Source: Oscillibacter sp.
Lineage (GTDB): Bacteria > Bacillota > Clostridia > Oscillospirales > Oscillospiraceae
DNA: 33,964 bases
NCBI GenBank assembly: GCA_014799915.1
Contig: JAAVHD010000054.1
Span: 10,837-44,800 of the forward strand
Reading direction: 5' to 3'
Positions 1-9,498 of the stretch are shown in pieces; position 1 is the first letter of the stretch, and every line of letters starts with the position of its first letter. The translations under genes and the position numbers were made by a program. The notes under the pieces were generated by a model. That model saw nothing but the letters and a program-made list of their open reading frames with translations, was not told where the DNA came from and searched no databases.

Positions 1-2
1 CC

Positions 3-1010
3 ATCGACTTCCGTGACCCGAAGATCTGGCAGGAGGAGGACGGCGCCTACTACGCCGTTATCGGCAACCGCACAGAGGACGGCAGCGGAGCCATCCTGCT
101 CTACCGCAGCGCCGACGCGATCAACTGGGAGTATGTCCGCACTCTGGACCGCTGTAATAACCAGTACGGCAAGATGTGGGAGTGCCCGGACTTCTTCCCT
201 CTGGACGGAAAGCATGTCCTGCTGACCAGTCCCCAGGAGATGAACCCCGTGGGGCTGGAGTTCCACGCGGGCAACGGCACGGTGTGCCTGATCGGGGACT
301 ATGACCCCGACGGAAAGGGATTTACCCGGCAGTTCGTGCAGGCCATCGACTACGGTCTGGACTTTTACGCCCCCCAGACCCTGCTGACCCCTGACGGGCG
401 GCGGATCATGATCGCCTGGATGCAGAACTGGGGTACCGTAGGGGCAAAGCCCTATCACTGCCGCTGGTTCGGCCAGACAACTCTGCCCCGCGAGCTGTCT
501 GTGAAGGATGGGCGGCTCTATCAGAACCCGGTGCGGGAGCTGGACGCCTATCGGGGGCAGTGCGTCATCCACCGGAATATCCCCGTCAGCGGCGAGATCA
601 ATCTGCCGGGTATCCAGGGACGGACGCTGGACATGACGGTCACCGTCAAGCCCACCGGCACCGATCCCTACCGCTGGTTCCGCATCCGCGTGGCCAAGGA
701 TGGGGAGCATGAGACGATCATCCGCTACCGTCCCAGCGACGGCACGCTGAAGATCGACCGGACACGCAGCGGCCTGCCCCATGACATCGTGCATACCCGG
801 AGCTTCTTTGTGCGCTACCAGGGCGGAGAGATCAAGCTGCGGATCGTTCTGGACCGGTTCAGCCTGGAGGTGTTCGTCAACGACGGCGAGCAGGCCGCCA
901 GTTCTGTGATCTATACCCAGCAGGAGGCGGACGTTATCAGCTTCGAGGCCGGCGGCGCGGTGCTGATGGATGTGGAGAAGTACGACCTGGTTTTTGATGA
1001 GGAGGCGTAA
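3..1010 (+). CDS. Glycoside hydrolase family 32 (sucrose-6-phosphate hydrolase/fructanase-like), 5'-truncated by window edge
   Basis: Open frame from the window start reads IDFRDPKIWQEEDGAYYAVIGNR...MWECPDFFPLDGKHVLL; the FRDPK and WECPDF motifs are GH32 hallmarks. Followed by fructokinase. Confidence 0.93.
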   Translation: MDFRDPKIWQEEDGAYYAVIGNRTEDGSGAILLYRSADAINWEYVRTLDRCNNQYGKMWECPDFFPLDGKHVLLTSPQEMNPVGLEFHAGNGTVCLIGDYDPDGKGFTRQFVQAIDYGLDFYAPQTLLTPDGRRIMIAWMQNWGTVGAKPYHCRWFGQTTLPRELSVKDGRLYQNPVRELDAYRGQCVIHRNIPVSGEINLPGIQGRTLDMTVTVKPTGTDPYRWFRIRVAKDGEHETIIRYRPSDGTLKIDRTRSGLPHDIVHTRSFFVRYQGGEIKLRIVLDRFSLEVFVNDGEQAASSVIYTQQEADVISFEAGGAVLMDVEKYDLVFDEEA

Positions 1011-1012
1011 AA

Positions 1013-1978
1013 ATGGCGGCGAAACGGTTTGACGTAGTGGCTCTGGGCGAGCTGCTGATCGACTTTACGGAAAACGGCCTCAGCGGCCAGGGCAACACCC
1101 TCTTTGAGGCCAACCCGGGCGGCGCGCCCTGCAACGTGCTGGCGATGCTGAAAAAACTGGACCGGGACTGTGCCTTCGTGGGCAAGGTAGGCGACGACAT
1201 GTTCGGCCAGATGCTGCGGAAGGTGGCAGAGGACGCGGGCATCTGCATGGATCATCTGGTGACGGACAGGGATGTCCGGACCACGCTGGCCTTTGTGAAG
1301 AAGCTGCCCAACGGCGACCGGGATTTCTCCTTCTACCGCAACCCCGGCGCGGACATGATGCTGATGGAGGACGAGATCCCGGAGGATGCCGTCGCGGGCT
1401 GCCGGATCTTCCACTTCGGTACGCTCTCTATGACCCACGAGGGCGTACGGAAAGCCACCTGTAAGGCGATCGATATTGCGAAAAAGGGCGGCGCGCTGCT
1501 CTCCTTTGACCCCAATCTCCGGCCTCCGCTGTGGGCGGATTTGGAGGAGGCGAGGGCGCAGATCGCCTATGGTCTGGCCCAGTGTGATATTTTGAAAATC
1601 GCCGACAATGAGCTGGAGTTCATGACCGGCGAGACGGATTTTGATAAGGGAGCCGCCATCCTGAAAGAAAAATATCCCAACATCCGCCTGCTGAACGTAA
1701 CGGCAGGGCCGGACGGCAGCTATTCCTACTACGGCAGCGAGCGGGTATTCGTATCCGCCATCAACCGGCCCGACACCATTGAGACCACCGGTGCCGGGGA
1801 CACCTTCTGTGCCTGCGTGCTGAACTTCGTGCTGGATCACGGCCTGGAGGGACTGATGGCGGATGATCTGACAGCTATGCTGCGTTTCGCTAACACGGCG
1901 GCCTATCTGGTCACCACAAAGAAGGGTGCCATCCGCTCCATGCCGGAGCGGGAGCAGGTGGAAGCGCTGCTGCACTGA
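1013..1978 (+). CDS. scrK: PfkB-family carbohydrate kinase, probable fructokinase
   Basis: 321 aa; GELLIDFTENG, NPGGAPCNV, and C-terminal DTIETTGAGDTFCA PfkB signature; directly follows GH32. Confidence 0.9.
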   Translation: MAAKRFDVVALGELLIDFTENGLSGQGNTLFEANPGGAPCNVLAMLKKLDRDCAFVGKVGDDMFGQMLRKVAEDAGICMDHLVTDRDVRTTLAFVKKLPNGDRDFSFYRNPGADMMLMEDEIPEDAVAGCRIFHFGTLSMTHEGVRKATCKAIDIAKKGGALLSFDPNLRPPLWADLEEARAQIAYGLAQCDILKIADNELEFMTGETDFDKGAAILKEKYPNIRLLNVTAGPDGSYSYYGSERVFVSAINRPDTIETTGAGDTFCACVLNFVLDHGLEGLMADDLTAMLRFANTAAYLVTTKKGAIRSMPEREQVEALLH

Positions 1979-2039
1979 AGAAACGGTATACAAGGCCGGT
2001 CATCGCAGCCGCTATAGCCACAAAATATATAGTCAAAGA

Positions 2040-2080
2040 GGCGTTAAGGAAGTCGAAATTCCTTAACGCCCCTTGCTTTC
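2040..2080 (+). terminator. Stem-loop terminator after fructokinase
   Basis: GGCGTTAAGGAA-gtcgaaa-TTCCTTAACGCC then ccttgctttctttc. Confidence 0.7.
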
Positions 2081-2210
2081 TTTCGCTTCCATTTTGCTGT
2101 TTCTAAAATGCACCGGTTATATCTGAAAAAGGAGCCGAAAAAACTTCCCCTTTACGAACGCCGGCTTTTCATGTAGAATAGGAGCAGAAAACAACGAACG
2201 GGAGGGGAAC

Positions 2211-3176
2211 GTGATAAGCGACTTGATTCTCCGCCTGCCGGAGGAGGAGAGCATCGTCCTCTCCGGACCGGCGGCACAGCGTCTGCTCCAGGGCGGCAAT
2301 GGGGACGCGGCCCTGCTCTATATCGCGGCTCTGAAAAATCGCGGCTGCGGCAGCGAGAAGCTCCGGGCCCAGCTGCGGTGGGATCAGGAACGGTTTCAGC
2401 GGGCATCCGCCGCGCTGGCGCAGATGGGACTGGTCTCCCTGCCTGCGGGGGCGGAAAAAACGCCGCCTCCTCCCGTTGAGGAGCGGCGGAATGAATACAC
2501 CCGGGCGGACGTGGTCCGCTCCCTGGAGGAGGATAAGGCCTTCGCCGGGCTCACCAGCGCGGTGGAGGGAACACTGGGGAAGAAGCTGAACACCCCTGAT
2601 CTGATGATCCTGCTGGGACTGTACGACCAGCTGGGGCTGCCTGCGGATGTGATTTTCCTGCTGGTGAACTTCTGCGCCGAGCGGATATCTCAGCGCCACG
2701 GCGCGGGGCGCAGACCCGCCATGCGGCAGATCGAGCAGGAGGGCTACCTCTGGGCGCGGCTGGGGCTGATGGACCAGGAGAGCGCCGCCGCCTACATCAA
2801 GAAATACCAGCAGAGCCGGACGGCCCTGCCCCGGCTGATGCGCCTGTTGGGCCTGGGGGACCGCCTGCCCGCGCCCAGCGAGGAGAAGTATCTGCTGGCC
2901 TGGATCGAGATGGACTTTGAGGATGAGGCCATTTTGCGGGCCTATGACCGGACGGTGGTCAAATGCGGGCAGCTGAAGTGGGCCTATATGAACCGGATCT
3001 TATGCTCCTGGCATGAGAAGGGGCTGCACACCGTGGCCCAGGTGGAGGCAGGGGACCGGCCCGGGCGGCGGCAGAATGGCCCAATCACCAAGGAGAGCGC
3101 CGACACGGTCCTGGAGGATATGGCCCGGATGGCAAAATATTACCAGCAGCTGGGTCAGGAGAAGGAGGAGAAGTAA
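2211..3176 (+). CDS. DnaD domain-containing protein
   Basis: 321 aa; DnaD-like segments (LGLYDQLGLPADVIFLLVNFC; WAYMNRILCSWHEKGLHTVAQVE) and immediate junction with a DnaC-like ATPase. Confidence 0.8.
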   Translation: MISDLILRLPEEESIVLSGPAAQRLLQGGNGDAALLYIAALKNRGCGSEKLRAQLRWDQERFQRASAALAQMGLVSLPAGAEKTPPPPVEERRNEYTRADVVRSLEEDKAFAGLTSAVEGTLGKKLNTPDLMILLGLYDQLGLPADVIFLLVNFCAERISQRHGAGRRPAMRQIEQEGYLWARLGLMDQESAAAYIKKYQQSRTALPRLMRLLGLGDRLPAPSEEKYLLAWIEMDFEDEAILRAYDRTVVKCGQLKWAYMNRILCSWHEKGLHTVAQVEAGDRPGRRQNGPITKESADTVLEDMARMAKYYQQLGQEKEEK

Positions 3177-4178
3177 GTGCCGCGGGATGGAAATATCATG
3201 GCTGAGGCCTACCGCCAGTTCCAGGCGGACAAGGCCCGGCGTCAGGCGCAGCTGGACCAGAGGACGGCGGAAGTCTACCTCCGCGTCCCGGCCATTGCGG
3301 CCATTGACCGGCGGCTGCAAAGCACGGCGGCGCAGATCGTGCTGGCGGCCTTCGAGAGCGAGAGTGAGCCGGAGGAGGCGCTGAAAAAGCTGGCGGAGAA
3401 CAACCTGGCGCTCCAGCAGGAGCGGGTGGACTGCCTGGTTGAGGCGGGATATCCCAGGGACTACCTGGACGAGACCCCGGTCTGCGGGGTGTGCGGGGAC
3501 ACGGGGTATCTGCCCGGCGGGAAGCCCTGCAAATGTCTGATGGCGTACTACACCCGGGAGCAGAACCGGCGGCTGAGCAAGCTGATGGATCTGGAGAACC
3601 AGTCTTTTGCCGCCTTTTCGCTGGAGTGGTATCCGGAGAAGGTCTGGCCGGAATACGGGGTCAGCCCCCGGGAGAATATGCGAATGGTCCGGGGGCTCTG
3701 TGAGCGGTATGCCAGGAATTTCCCGCAGGGGAGCTCCAATCTGCTGTTTACCGGTGCGCCGGGACTGGGGAAGACGTTTTTATCCGCTTGCATCGCCCGG
3801 GAGGTCAGCGGACGGGGATTCTCGGTGGTGTATGACACCGCGGCCCATGTGCTCCAGCAGTTTGAGATGCGGAAGTTCGGGCGGGAGGACCCCTATGAGG
3901 AGGACCCGGAGCAGGACGTCAACCGGTATCTCAACTGCGATCTGCTGATGATGGACGACCTGGGGACGGAGATGAACCTGCCCTCCTCCCAGTCGCTGGT
4001 GTACCAGATTGTGAACGACCGGCTGGTCAACGGACGGAAGACGGTGCTCTCCACCAATCTCCGCCTGGACGACATGGGCCGGCGGTATGGAGAGGCGGTG
4101 CTGTCCCGGATCCGGGGGGAGTATCAGATCATCCGGTTCTTCGGGCAGGATATCCGGCAGTTGAAGCGGAACCGGTAA
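3177..4178 (+). CDS. ATP-binding DnaC/DnaI-like helicase loader
   Basis: Walker A GAPGLGKTFLSACIAREV, Walker B LLMMDDLGTE, Cys motif CGVCGDTGYLPGGKPCKC. GTG start at 3177 or ATG at 3198. Confidence 0.87.
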   Translation: MPRDGNIMAEAYRQFQADKARRQAQLDQRTAEVYLRVPAIAAIDRRLQSTAAQIVLAAFESESEPEEALKKLAENNLALQQERVDCLVEAGYPRDYLDETPVCGVCGDTGYLPGGKPCKCLMAYYTREQNRRLSKLMDLENQSFAAFSLEWYPEKVWPEYGVSPRENMRMVRGLCERYARNFPQGSSNLLFTGAPGLGKTFLSACIAREVSGRGFSVVYDTAAHVLQQFEMRKFGREDPYEEDPEQDVNRYLNCDLLMMDDLGTEMNLPSSQSLVYQIVNDRLVNGRKTVLSTNLRLDDMGRRYGEAVLSRIRGEYQIIRFFGQDIRQLKRNR

Positions 4179-4254
4179 TGCTCTTTCTTGATAGAAAAAG
4201 TATCAAAAAGAACTTGTGATTCATAGCTGGGAAATCACCCAAAAAGACACGCCT

Positions 4255-4292
4255 AAAAAGGGACCGGCAATGCCGGTCCCTTTGATTATTCT
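4255..4292. terminator. Bidirectional Rho-independent terminator
   Basis: aaaaaGGGACCGGCaatGCCGGTCCCtttgattattcttttt between convergent genes. Confidence 0.85.
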
Positions 4293-5671
4293 TTTTCCAA
4301 TTCCGCCATAGCGGGTCGGAAGACGAAGAAAAAAGTAATGGCTGACGCGGTGACGGAGATAAAATCGCTGACCGGCTCCGCCAGGAAGACGGCGAAGACC
4401 TTGTTCTCGAAGAAATTCGGCAGGATGAAGATCAGGGGGATCAGCAGTATCACCTTCCGCAGGCAGGCAATGAACAGAGAAGCCTTGGCCTTGCCGATGG
4501 CCATAAAGGTCTGCTGCACCGACATCTGGACGCCGAACAGCCCCAGCACCGCCGTGTATACCCGCAGGGTCCATACCGCCGTGTCCACCAGCGCCGGGTC
4601 ATTGTTGAAGATCCCGATGAACACCCGTGGGAACAGCTGCACCAGCAGCCAGAAGGTCATCATCAGCACGCAGCTCACCTTCAGCAGTGCCCAGAACGCC
4701 TCCTTTACCCGCTTGGCGTTGCGGGCGCCGTAGTTGTAGCTGATGATGGGCTGAGCGCCCTGGCCCAGGCCCTGAGAGGGAATCCACACCATTTGCAGCA
4801 CCGTGCTGGCGATGGTCATGGCACCCACGGCCACGTCACCGCCGTAGCGCTGGAGAGAGGAGTTGAAGGAGATGTTCAGCAGCGCCTCCGTGGTCTGCAT
4901 CACAAAGGGGGAGACGCCCAAAGCCAGCACCGGGGCCATAAGCCGCCAGCTGGGCCGCAGACAGCCCCGCCGCAGCCGCAGGGTGGTCTTTTTCCCCATC
5001 AGGAAATACACCACCCAGATACCGGAGACCGCCTGGGAGATCACCGTGGCCAGTGCCGCGCCCTGGACGCCCATATGGAATCCATAGATAAAAATGGGGT
5101 CCAGGACGATGTTGCACACCGCCCCGATGAGCACCGTGCGCATACTGACGGTAGCAAAGCCCTGGGTGCTGACGAACAGGTTCATCCCCAGCGCCATCAT
5201 CACGAACAGGGACCCGCCGGAGTAAATGCGCATATAGGGCAGGGCGTAGACGATGGTCTCCTCGCTGCACCCGAAGATCCACAGCAGCCGCTCCCCGAAA
5301 ATCCAGAACAGCACGGTCAGCACGACCGCCGCGGCCACCAGGCAGGTGAAGCAGCTGCCCATGATCCTCTCCGCCCGGTCGTTGTCCCCCTCGCCCATGG
5401 CGATGGCGGCGCGGGGCGCGCCGCCCTGGGCCACCAGCATGGTGAAGGCTGTGATGAGGTAGACCACCGGGAAGCACAGGCCGACGCCCGTCAGGGCCAC
5501 CCGGCCCACGTCCGGCATGTGGCCGATGTAGATACGGTCCACGATGTTATATAAGAGATTGACCAGCTGGGCCACCACCGTGGGCGCGGCCAGCTTCAAA
5601 AGCAGTTTCCCTACAGGGGCGGTGCCCAGCTGCTGGGAAACATCCGCGTTGCGTTCGATGCTCATGATCAA
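4286..5671 (-). CDS. MATE family efflux transporter
   Basis: 461 aa polytopic protein; LLLKLAAPTVVAQLVNLLYNIVDRIYIGH, GLGQGAQPIISYNYGA. Confidence 0.92.
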   Translation of the reverse strand: MIMSIERNADVSQQLGTAPVGKLLLKLAAPTVVAQLVNLLYNIVDRIYIGHMPDVGRVALTGVGLCFPVVYLITAFTMLVAQGGAPRAAIAMGEGDNDRAERIMGSCFTCLVAAAVVLTVLFWIFGERLLWIFGCSEETIVYALPYMRIYSGGSLFVMMALGMNLFVSTQGFATVSMRTVLIGAVCNIVLDPIFIYGFHMGVQGAALATVISQAVSGIWVVYFLMGKKTTLRLRRGCLRPSWRLMAPVLALGVSPFVMQTTEALLNISFNSSLQRYGGDVAVGAMTIASTVLQMVWIPSQGLGQGAQPIISYNYGARNAKRVKEAFWALLKVSCVLMMTFWLLVQLFPRVFIGIFNNDPALVDTAVWTLRVYTAVLGLFGVQMSVQQTFMAIGKAKASLFIACLRKVILLIPLIFILPNFFENKVFAVFLAEPVSDFISVTASAITFFFVFRPAMAELEKE

Positions 5672-5684
5672 GGAACTTCCTTTC

Positions 5685-7046
5685 CTATTTTCCCACGCAG
5701 AACCGCTCGAAGATCCGGGCGGTCAGGTCCTCCCGGAGGGTCTGTCCGGTGACCTCACCCAGGGCGTTCATGGCCCGCTCTGCGTCGGAGAGGACCGCGT
5801 CCGGGGTCAGTCCGGTCTCCAGGGCGGCTCTTGCGCCGCGAATGGCCTCCAGTGCCCGGCTGACAGCCTCCGTCTGCCGGACGTTGGTGAGGATCTCACC
5901 GGAGGGAGCGTCCCCATCCGGAAACAGCGCGGCGACCGAGTCCTCCAGCGCGTCCAGACCGGTCCCCTCCACGGCGGACACGGATAGGACCGGCCCCAGT
6001 CCCTCCAGCTCCGCTGTGTCCAACGCCTGCAGCAGATCGCTCTTGTTCCGGAGGACGATCCTGCGTGGGGCCAGCCGTGCGGCCTCCGCCGCGGCCCGGT
6101 CCTCCTCTGTCAGCGGCCGGGAGCCGTCCAGCACCAGCAGGGCCAGCTCCGCTTCCTCCGCCGCCCGCCGGGAGCGCTCCACGCCCAGCCGCTCCACGGC
6201 GTCCCCGGTATCCCGGATGCCGGCGGTGTCAATGAGGCGCAGCAGCACGCCGCCCAGATTGGCTTTTTCCTCCACCGTGTCGCGGGTGGTCCCGGCGACG
6301 TCGGTGACGATGGCCCGGTCGTAGCCCACCAGGGCGTTGAGCAGGGAGCTCTTGCCCACGTTGGGACGGCCCAGGATGGCGGTAGGCACGCCCTGGCGCA
6401 GGATCTGTCCCCGTCCGGCGGTGGCCAGGAGCGTTTGCAGGGTGGTTTCCGCCTGGGTCAGGGTTTGCAGGATATCTTCACGGGTCAGGTCCTCAATGTC
6501 CTCGTCGGGGTAGTCTACCACGGCGTAGAATTGGCTGGCGATGTTGAGGAGGATGTCATAGACCGGCTCGATCCTGCGGCGCAGAGCGCCGCCCAGCTGC
6601 TCCACGGCGTTATGGGCCGCTTGAACAGTCTCGGATTCGATGAGATCGATCACCGCCTCCGCCTGGGTCAGGTCCATGCGGTCATTCAGAAACGCCCGCT
6701 TCGTAAACTCGCCCCGTCCCGCCTGCCGGGCCCCGGCGGCAAAGAGGGCAGTCAGGGCTTCATGGAGCACCACCGGGGAGCCATGGCAGTGAAACTCGGC
6801 GCAGTCCTCACCGGTATAGCTCCCGGGGCCGGGAAACCGGACGGCAAGGCAGGAGTCGATGGCCCGGCCCTCCCGGTCCAGCAGCTGGCCCAGGACCATC
6901 TCCCGGGGTTGGGCGGCGGAGAACAGCCCGCCTTTGGCGGGCTGAAAGACTTTATTGCAGATGTTGAAGCACCCCTCCCCGGATACCCGGACGATGCCGA
7001 TGGCGGAGAGGGCGTTTGCGGTGGAAATGGCGGCAATGACGTCCAT
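5685..7046 (-). CDS. mnmE: tRNA modification GTPase MnmE (TrmE)
   Basis: 453 aa; MDVIAAISTANALSAIGIVRVSG, GRPNVGKSSLLNAL, DVAGTTRDTVEE, C-terminal FCVGK; RBS aaaggag upstream. Confidence 0.97.
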   Translation of the reverse strand: MDVIAAISTANALSAIGIVRVSGEGCFNICNKVFQPAKGGLFSAAQPREMVLGQLLDREGRAIDSCLAVRFPGPGSYTGEDCAEFHCHGSPVVLHEALTALFAAGARQAGRGEFTKRAFLNDRMDLTQAEAVIDLIESETVQAAHNAVEQLGGALRRRIEPVYDILLNIASQFYAVVDYPDEDIEDLTREDILQTLTQAETTLQTLLATAGRGQILRQGVPTAILGRPNVGKSSLLNALVGYDRAIVTDVAGTTRDTVEEKANLGGVLLRLIDTAGIRDTGDAVERLGVERSRRAAEEAELALLVLDGSRPLTEEDRAAAEAARLAPRRIVLRNKSDLLQALDTAELEGLGPVLSVSAVEGTGLDALEDSVAALFPDGDAPSGEILTNVRQTEAVSRALEAIRGARAALETGLTPDAVLSDAERAMNALGEVTGQTLREDLTARIFERFCVGK

Positions 7047-7061
7047 TTCAGGTCGCTCCTT

Positions 7062-7553
7062 TCACAGGGGAAGAATATAGCTGTGGCCTTTCGCGGTTTT
7101 CGCTTCCTCCCGGAATCCCAAAGAGGTAAACATACGTCGGGAACCATCGTTGAAATCGTAGACGTCACCCACCCGGACCTTTTCCCAGCCCAGAGCGCGG
7201 GCGCGGTCAATAAGGGCCGACACCACCGCTCTGCCTACGCCTTTCCCACGGAAGTCCTTTTCCCCGATGACGATGGCGAAATCGTCCAGGGAGAGGCACA
7301 CATCCCCGATGGGCTTCCAGCTGTCGTTTTCCCGGAACTCGATGAAATATAATTCCCCATGGGTGTCCTGATGGGTGTACATTTTGTCCAGCAATTCCGG
7401 CGTGTAGATGTCTTTGTCGCCGTCTACCAGCCAGACCGTTTCCGGGTCCAGATACCAGGAGAGGGCGAAATCGTGTTTGCCGTCATATTTCCGCAGGCGG
7501 AGGCTATCGGAAACGGGCAGCACCTCCGGCTGCTCTATGTTCTCAATGGGCAT
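7062..7553 (-). CDS. GNAT family N-acetyltransferase
   Basis: 163 aa; IGEKDFRGKGVGRAVVSALIDRARALGWEKVRVGDVYDFNDGSRRMFTSLGF. Confidence 0.85.
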   Translation of the reverse strand: MPIENIEQPEVLPVSDSLRLRKYDGKHDFALSWYLDPETVWLVDGDKDIYTPELLDKMYTHQDTHGELYFIEFRENDSWKPIGDVCLSLDDFAIVIGEKDFRGKGVGRAVVSALIDRARALGWEKVRVGDVYDFNDGSRRMFTSLGFREEAKTAKGHSYILPL

Positions 7554-7564
7554 GGAGGTAGTCC

Positions 7565-8080
7565 TTTCTGCCCCTGCCGGGGCTAACTTTTCGCGCGCGC
7601 GAAAAGTTACAAAAGAGCGCTTAGGAAACTACGTTTCCTAAGAACCTTCCTGAATTACGGGGGATATTATTTACGCTACGACGTAGCTGGTTTGGTTCTA
7701 CCGTGGTGCCTACCCACATGCTCGGTGCTTACTTCTACCCCTTTGTTCTAACGAAGATACAGCATGATCCGCTTCTATTCCTACTACCTGGCCACCGCCA
7801 GGAGGACAAATCTATTTCCCCGCACCCCGGGGAGCTCCCCTCGCGTGATACGGTAGGGACCAAGTCAACATCCTGAAATAGACGCTAAGCAGGTGAAACC
7901 ACACCCGCAGTCCGGTAGACCGGACGGACTACAGGATCAGCGCAAAAACAATTACCCCCGTAATAAATAAGGGATTCTTAAACCGTAGGTTTAAGCACGC
8001 TTTTGCCTACTTTTCCCGTGGGGGAAAAGTAGGCCCGGGGTCCGGGGGCGGGTAGCTCCCGGGCTAAAGGGCAGAAGAAT
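7565..8080. repeat. Non-coding element copy A: conserved ~296-nt core (7671-7966) flanked by inverted hairpin modules; candidate structured RNA or MITE-like element
   Basis: Core aligns with copy B: identical GGTTTGGTTCTACCG; 41/43 over GCACCCCGGGGAGCTCCCC...GGGACCAAG; near-identical AGACCGGACGGACTACAGGATCAGCGC block. Flanking hairpins 7584-7609, 7620-7642, 7977-7995, 8005-8034. Confidence 0.8.
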
Positions 8081-8109
8081 CTGCCGTTTGCCGCCAGAGG
8101 CGACAAAGA

Positions 8110-8529
8110 TCACTTCCCCGCCTGCGTCTCGCAGTACAGGCACCGGTAAACCCTTTTCTCCCGGTTGGTCAGCTTAAACACCTGCGGTAGCTCCTGCTCA
8201 ACGGAAGTAATACACCGGGGGTTCTTGCAGCGGATCACGTTGGTGATACGCTCCGGCAGCTTGAGCAGCCGCTTCTCCACCCGTTCGCCGTCCTTAATGA
8301 TATTAACAGTAATGTTGGGGTCCACGTAGCCGATGATGTCCCAATCCAGATCCAGATTGGTGTCGATCTTGATAATATCCTTCTTCCCCAGCTTGCCGCT
8401 GGTGACGTTTTTCAGAATGGCCACTGAGCAGTCCAGCCTGCCCAGACCCAGGATGTTGTAAAGCTCCATGGCTTTCCCGGCGGCGATGTGGTCGATCACA
8501 ATACCGTTTTTAATGGAATCAATCGTCAT
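8110..8529 (-). CDS. pyrI: Aspartate carbamoyltransferase regulatory subunit
   Basis: 139 aa; MTIDSIKNGIVIDHIAAGKAMELYNILGL, CKNPRCITSVEQ...YRCLYCE zinc motif; adjacent pyrB. Confidence 0.95.
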   Translation of the reverse strand: MTIDSIKNGIVIDHIAAGKAMELYNILGLGRLDCSVAILKNVTSGKLGKKDIIKIDTNLDLDWDIIGYVDPNITVNIIKDGERVEKRLLKLPERITNVIRCKNPRCITSVEQELPQVFKLTNREKRVYRCLYCETQAGK

Positions 8530-8544
8530 GTTTTTGTTCCTCCC

Positions 8545-9459
8545 TTACTCAATGCCCAGCAGCTTCATGATGAGGGCCATGCGGATATAGCGGCCATTGC
8601 GGACCTGGCGGAAGTAGGCGGCCCGGGGGTCCTTGTCCACCGCCACGGAAATCTCGTTGACGCGGGGCAGGGGATGCAGGATGCTCAGATCCTCCTTGGC
8701 GTTACGCAGCTTGTCCGGGGTGAGGATATAGCTGTCCTTCAAGCGGAGGTAGTCCTCCTCGTTGAAGAAACGCTCCCGCTGGACGCGGGTCATGTAGAGG
8801 ATATCCAGCTTGGGCATGACCTCCTCCAGGTCGGTGGTCTGCTCGTATGGAATGTCGTTCTTTTTGAGGACTTCCTTCTTCACGTAGCTGGGCAGCTTCA
8901 GCTCGTCCGGGGAGACCAGCACGATCTTTGTCCCCTTGTACCGGCTCATGGCGGAAATCAGGGAGTGGACCGTGCGGCCGAATTTCAGGTCGCCGCAGAA
9001 GCCCACGGTCAGGTCCTCAAAATGGCCCTTCTCATGGTGGATGGTCAGCAGATCGGTGAGGGTCTGGGTGGGATGGTTGTGGCCGCCGTCACCGGCGTTG
9101 ATCACCGGAACCAGAGAGTGCTGACTCGCCACCAGGGGCGCGCCCTCCTTGGGGTGGCGCATGGCGATGATGTCACTGTAACAGGAGACGGTCCGCACGG
9201 TGTCGGCCACGCTCTCGCCCTTGGCGGCGGAGGAGCTGGACGCCTCGGAAAAGCCCAGCACCTGGCCGCCCAGGCTCAGCATGGCGGACTCAAAGCTGAG
9301 GCGGGTGCGGGTGGAGGGCTCAAAAAACAGGGTGGCCAGGATCTTGCCGTCGCACTTGTGGGCGTAGGCGGCGGGATCGGCGATGATCTTCGTCGCCACG
9401 TCCACCAGATCGTTGATCTCTTCGGTGGACAGCTCCAGGATGTCAATCAAACTTCTCAT
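8545..9459 (-). CDS. pyrB: Aspartate carbamoyltransferase catalytic subunit
   Basis: 304 aa; [42 protein letters not shown]. Confidence 0.97.
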   Translation of the reverse strand: MRSLIDILELSTEEINDLVDVATKIIADPAAYAHKCDGKILATLFFEPSTRTRLSFESAMLSLGGQVLGFSEASSSSAAKGESVADTVRTVSCYSDIIAMRHPKEGAPLVASQHSLVPVINAGDGGHNHPTQTLTDLLTIHHEKGHFEDLTVGFCGDLKFGRTVHSLISAMSRYKGTKIVLVSPDELKLPSYVKKEVLKKNDIPYEQTTDLEEVMPKLDILYMTRVQRERFFNEEDYLRLKDSYILTPDKLRNAKEDLSILHPLPRVNEISVAVDKDPRAAYFRQVRNGRYIRMALIMKLLGIE

Positions 9460-9498
9460 AAATATCCTCCCATTCGGATGATTCTGCTTGAAAGCAGC

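Noticed and set aside
911-1993. 360-aa minus-strand ORF opposite fructokinase
   Set aside because: Sense strand is a clear PfkB kinase; antisense product has no motifs.
4180-4216. Stem CTTTCTTGATA-gaaaaag-TATCAAAAAG after the DnaC-like gene as a terminator
   Set aside because: Weak AT-rich stem without a U tract; the GC-rich hairpin at 4260-4280 is the better terminator.
7565-8080. Group II intron, IS element or OMEGA-type RNA explanation for the repeated element
   Set aside because: No reverse transcriptase, transposase, IscB/TnpB ORF in or beside either copy, and no group II intron 5' GUGYG or domain V recognised. A non-autonomous derivative cannot be excluded.
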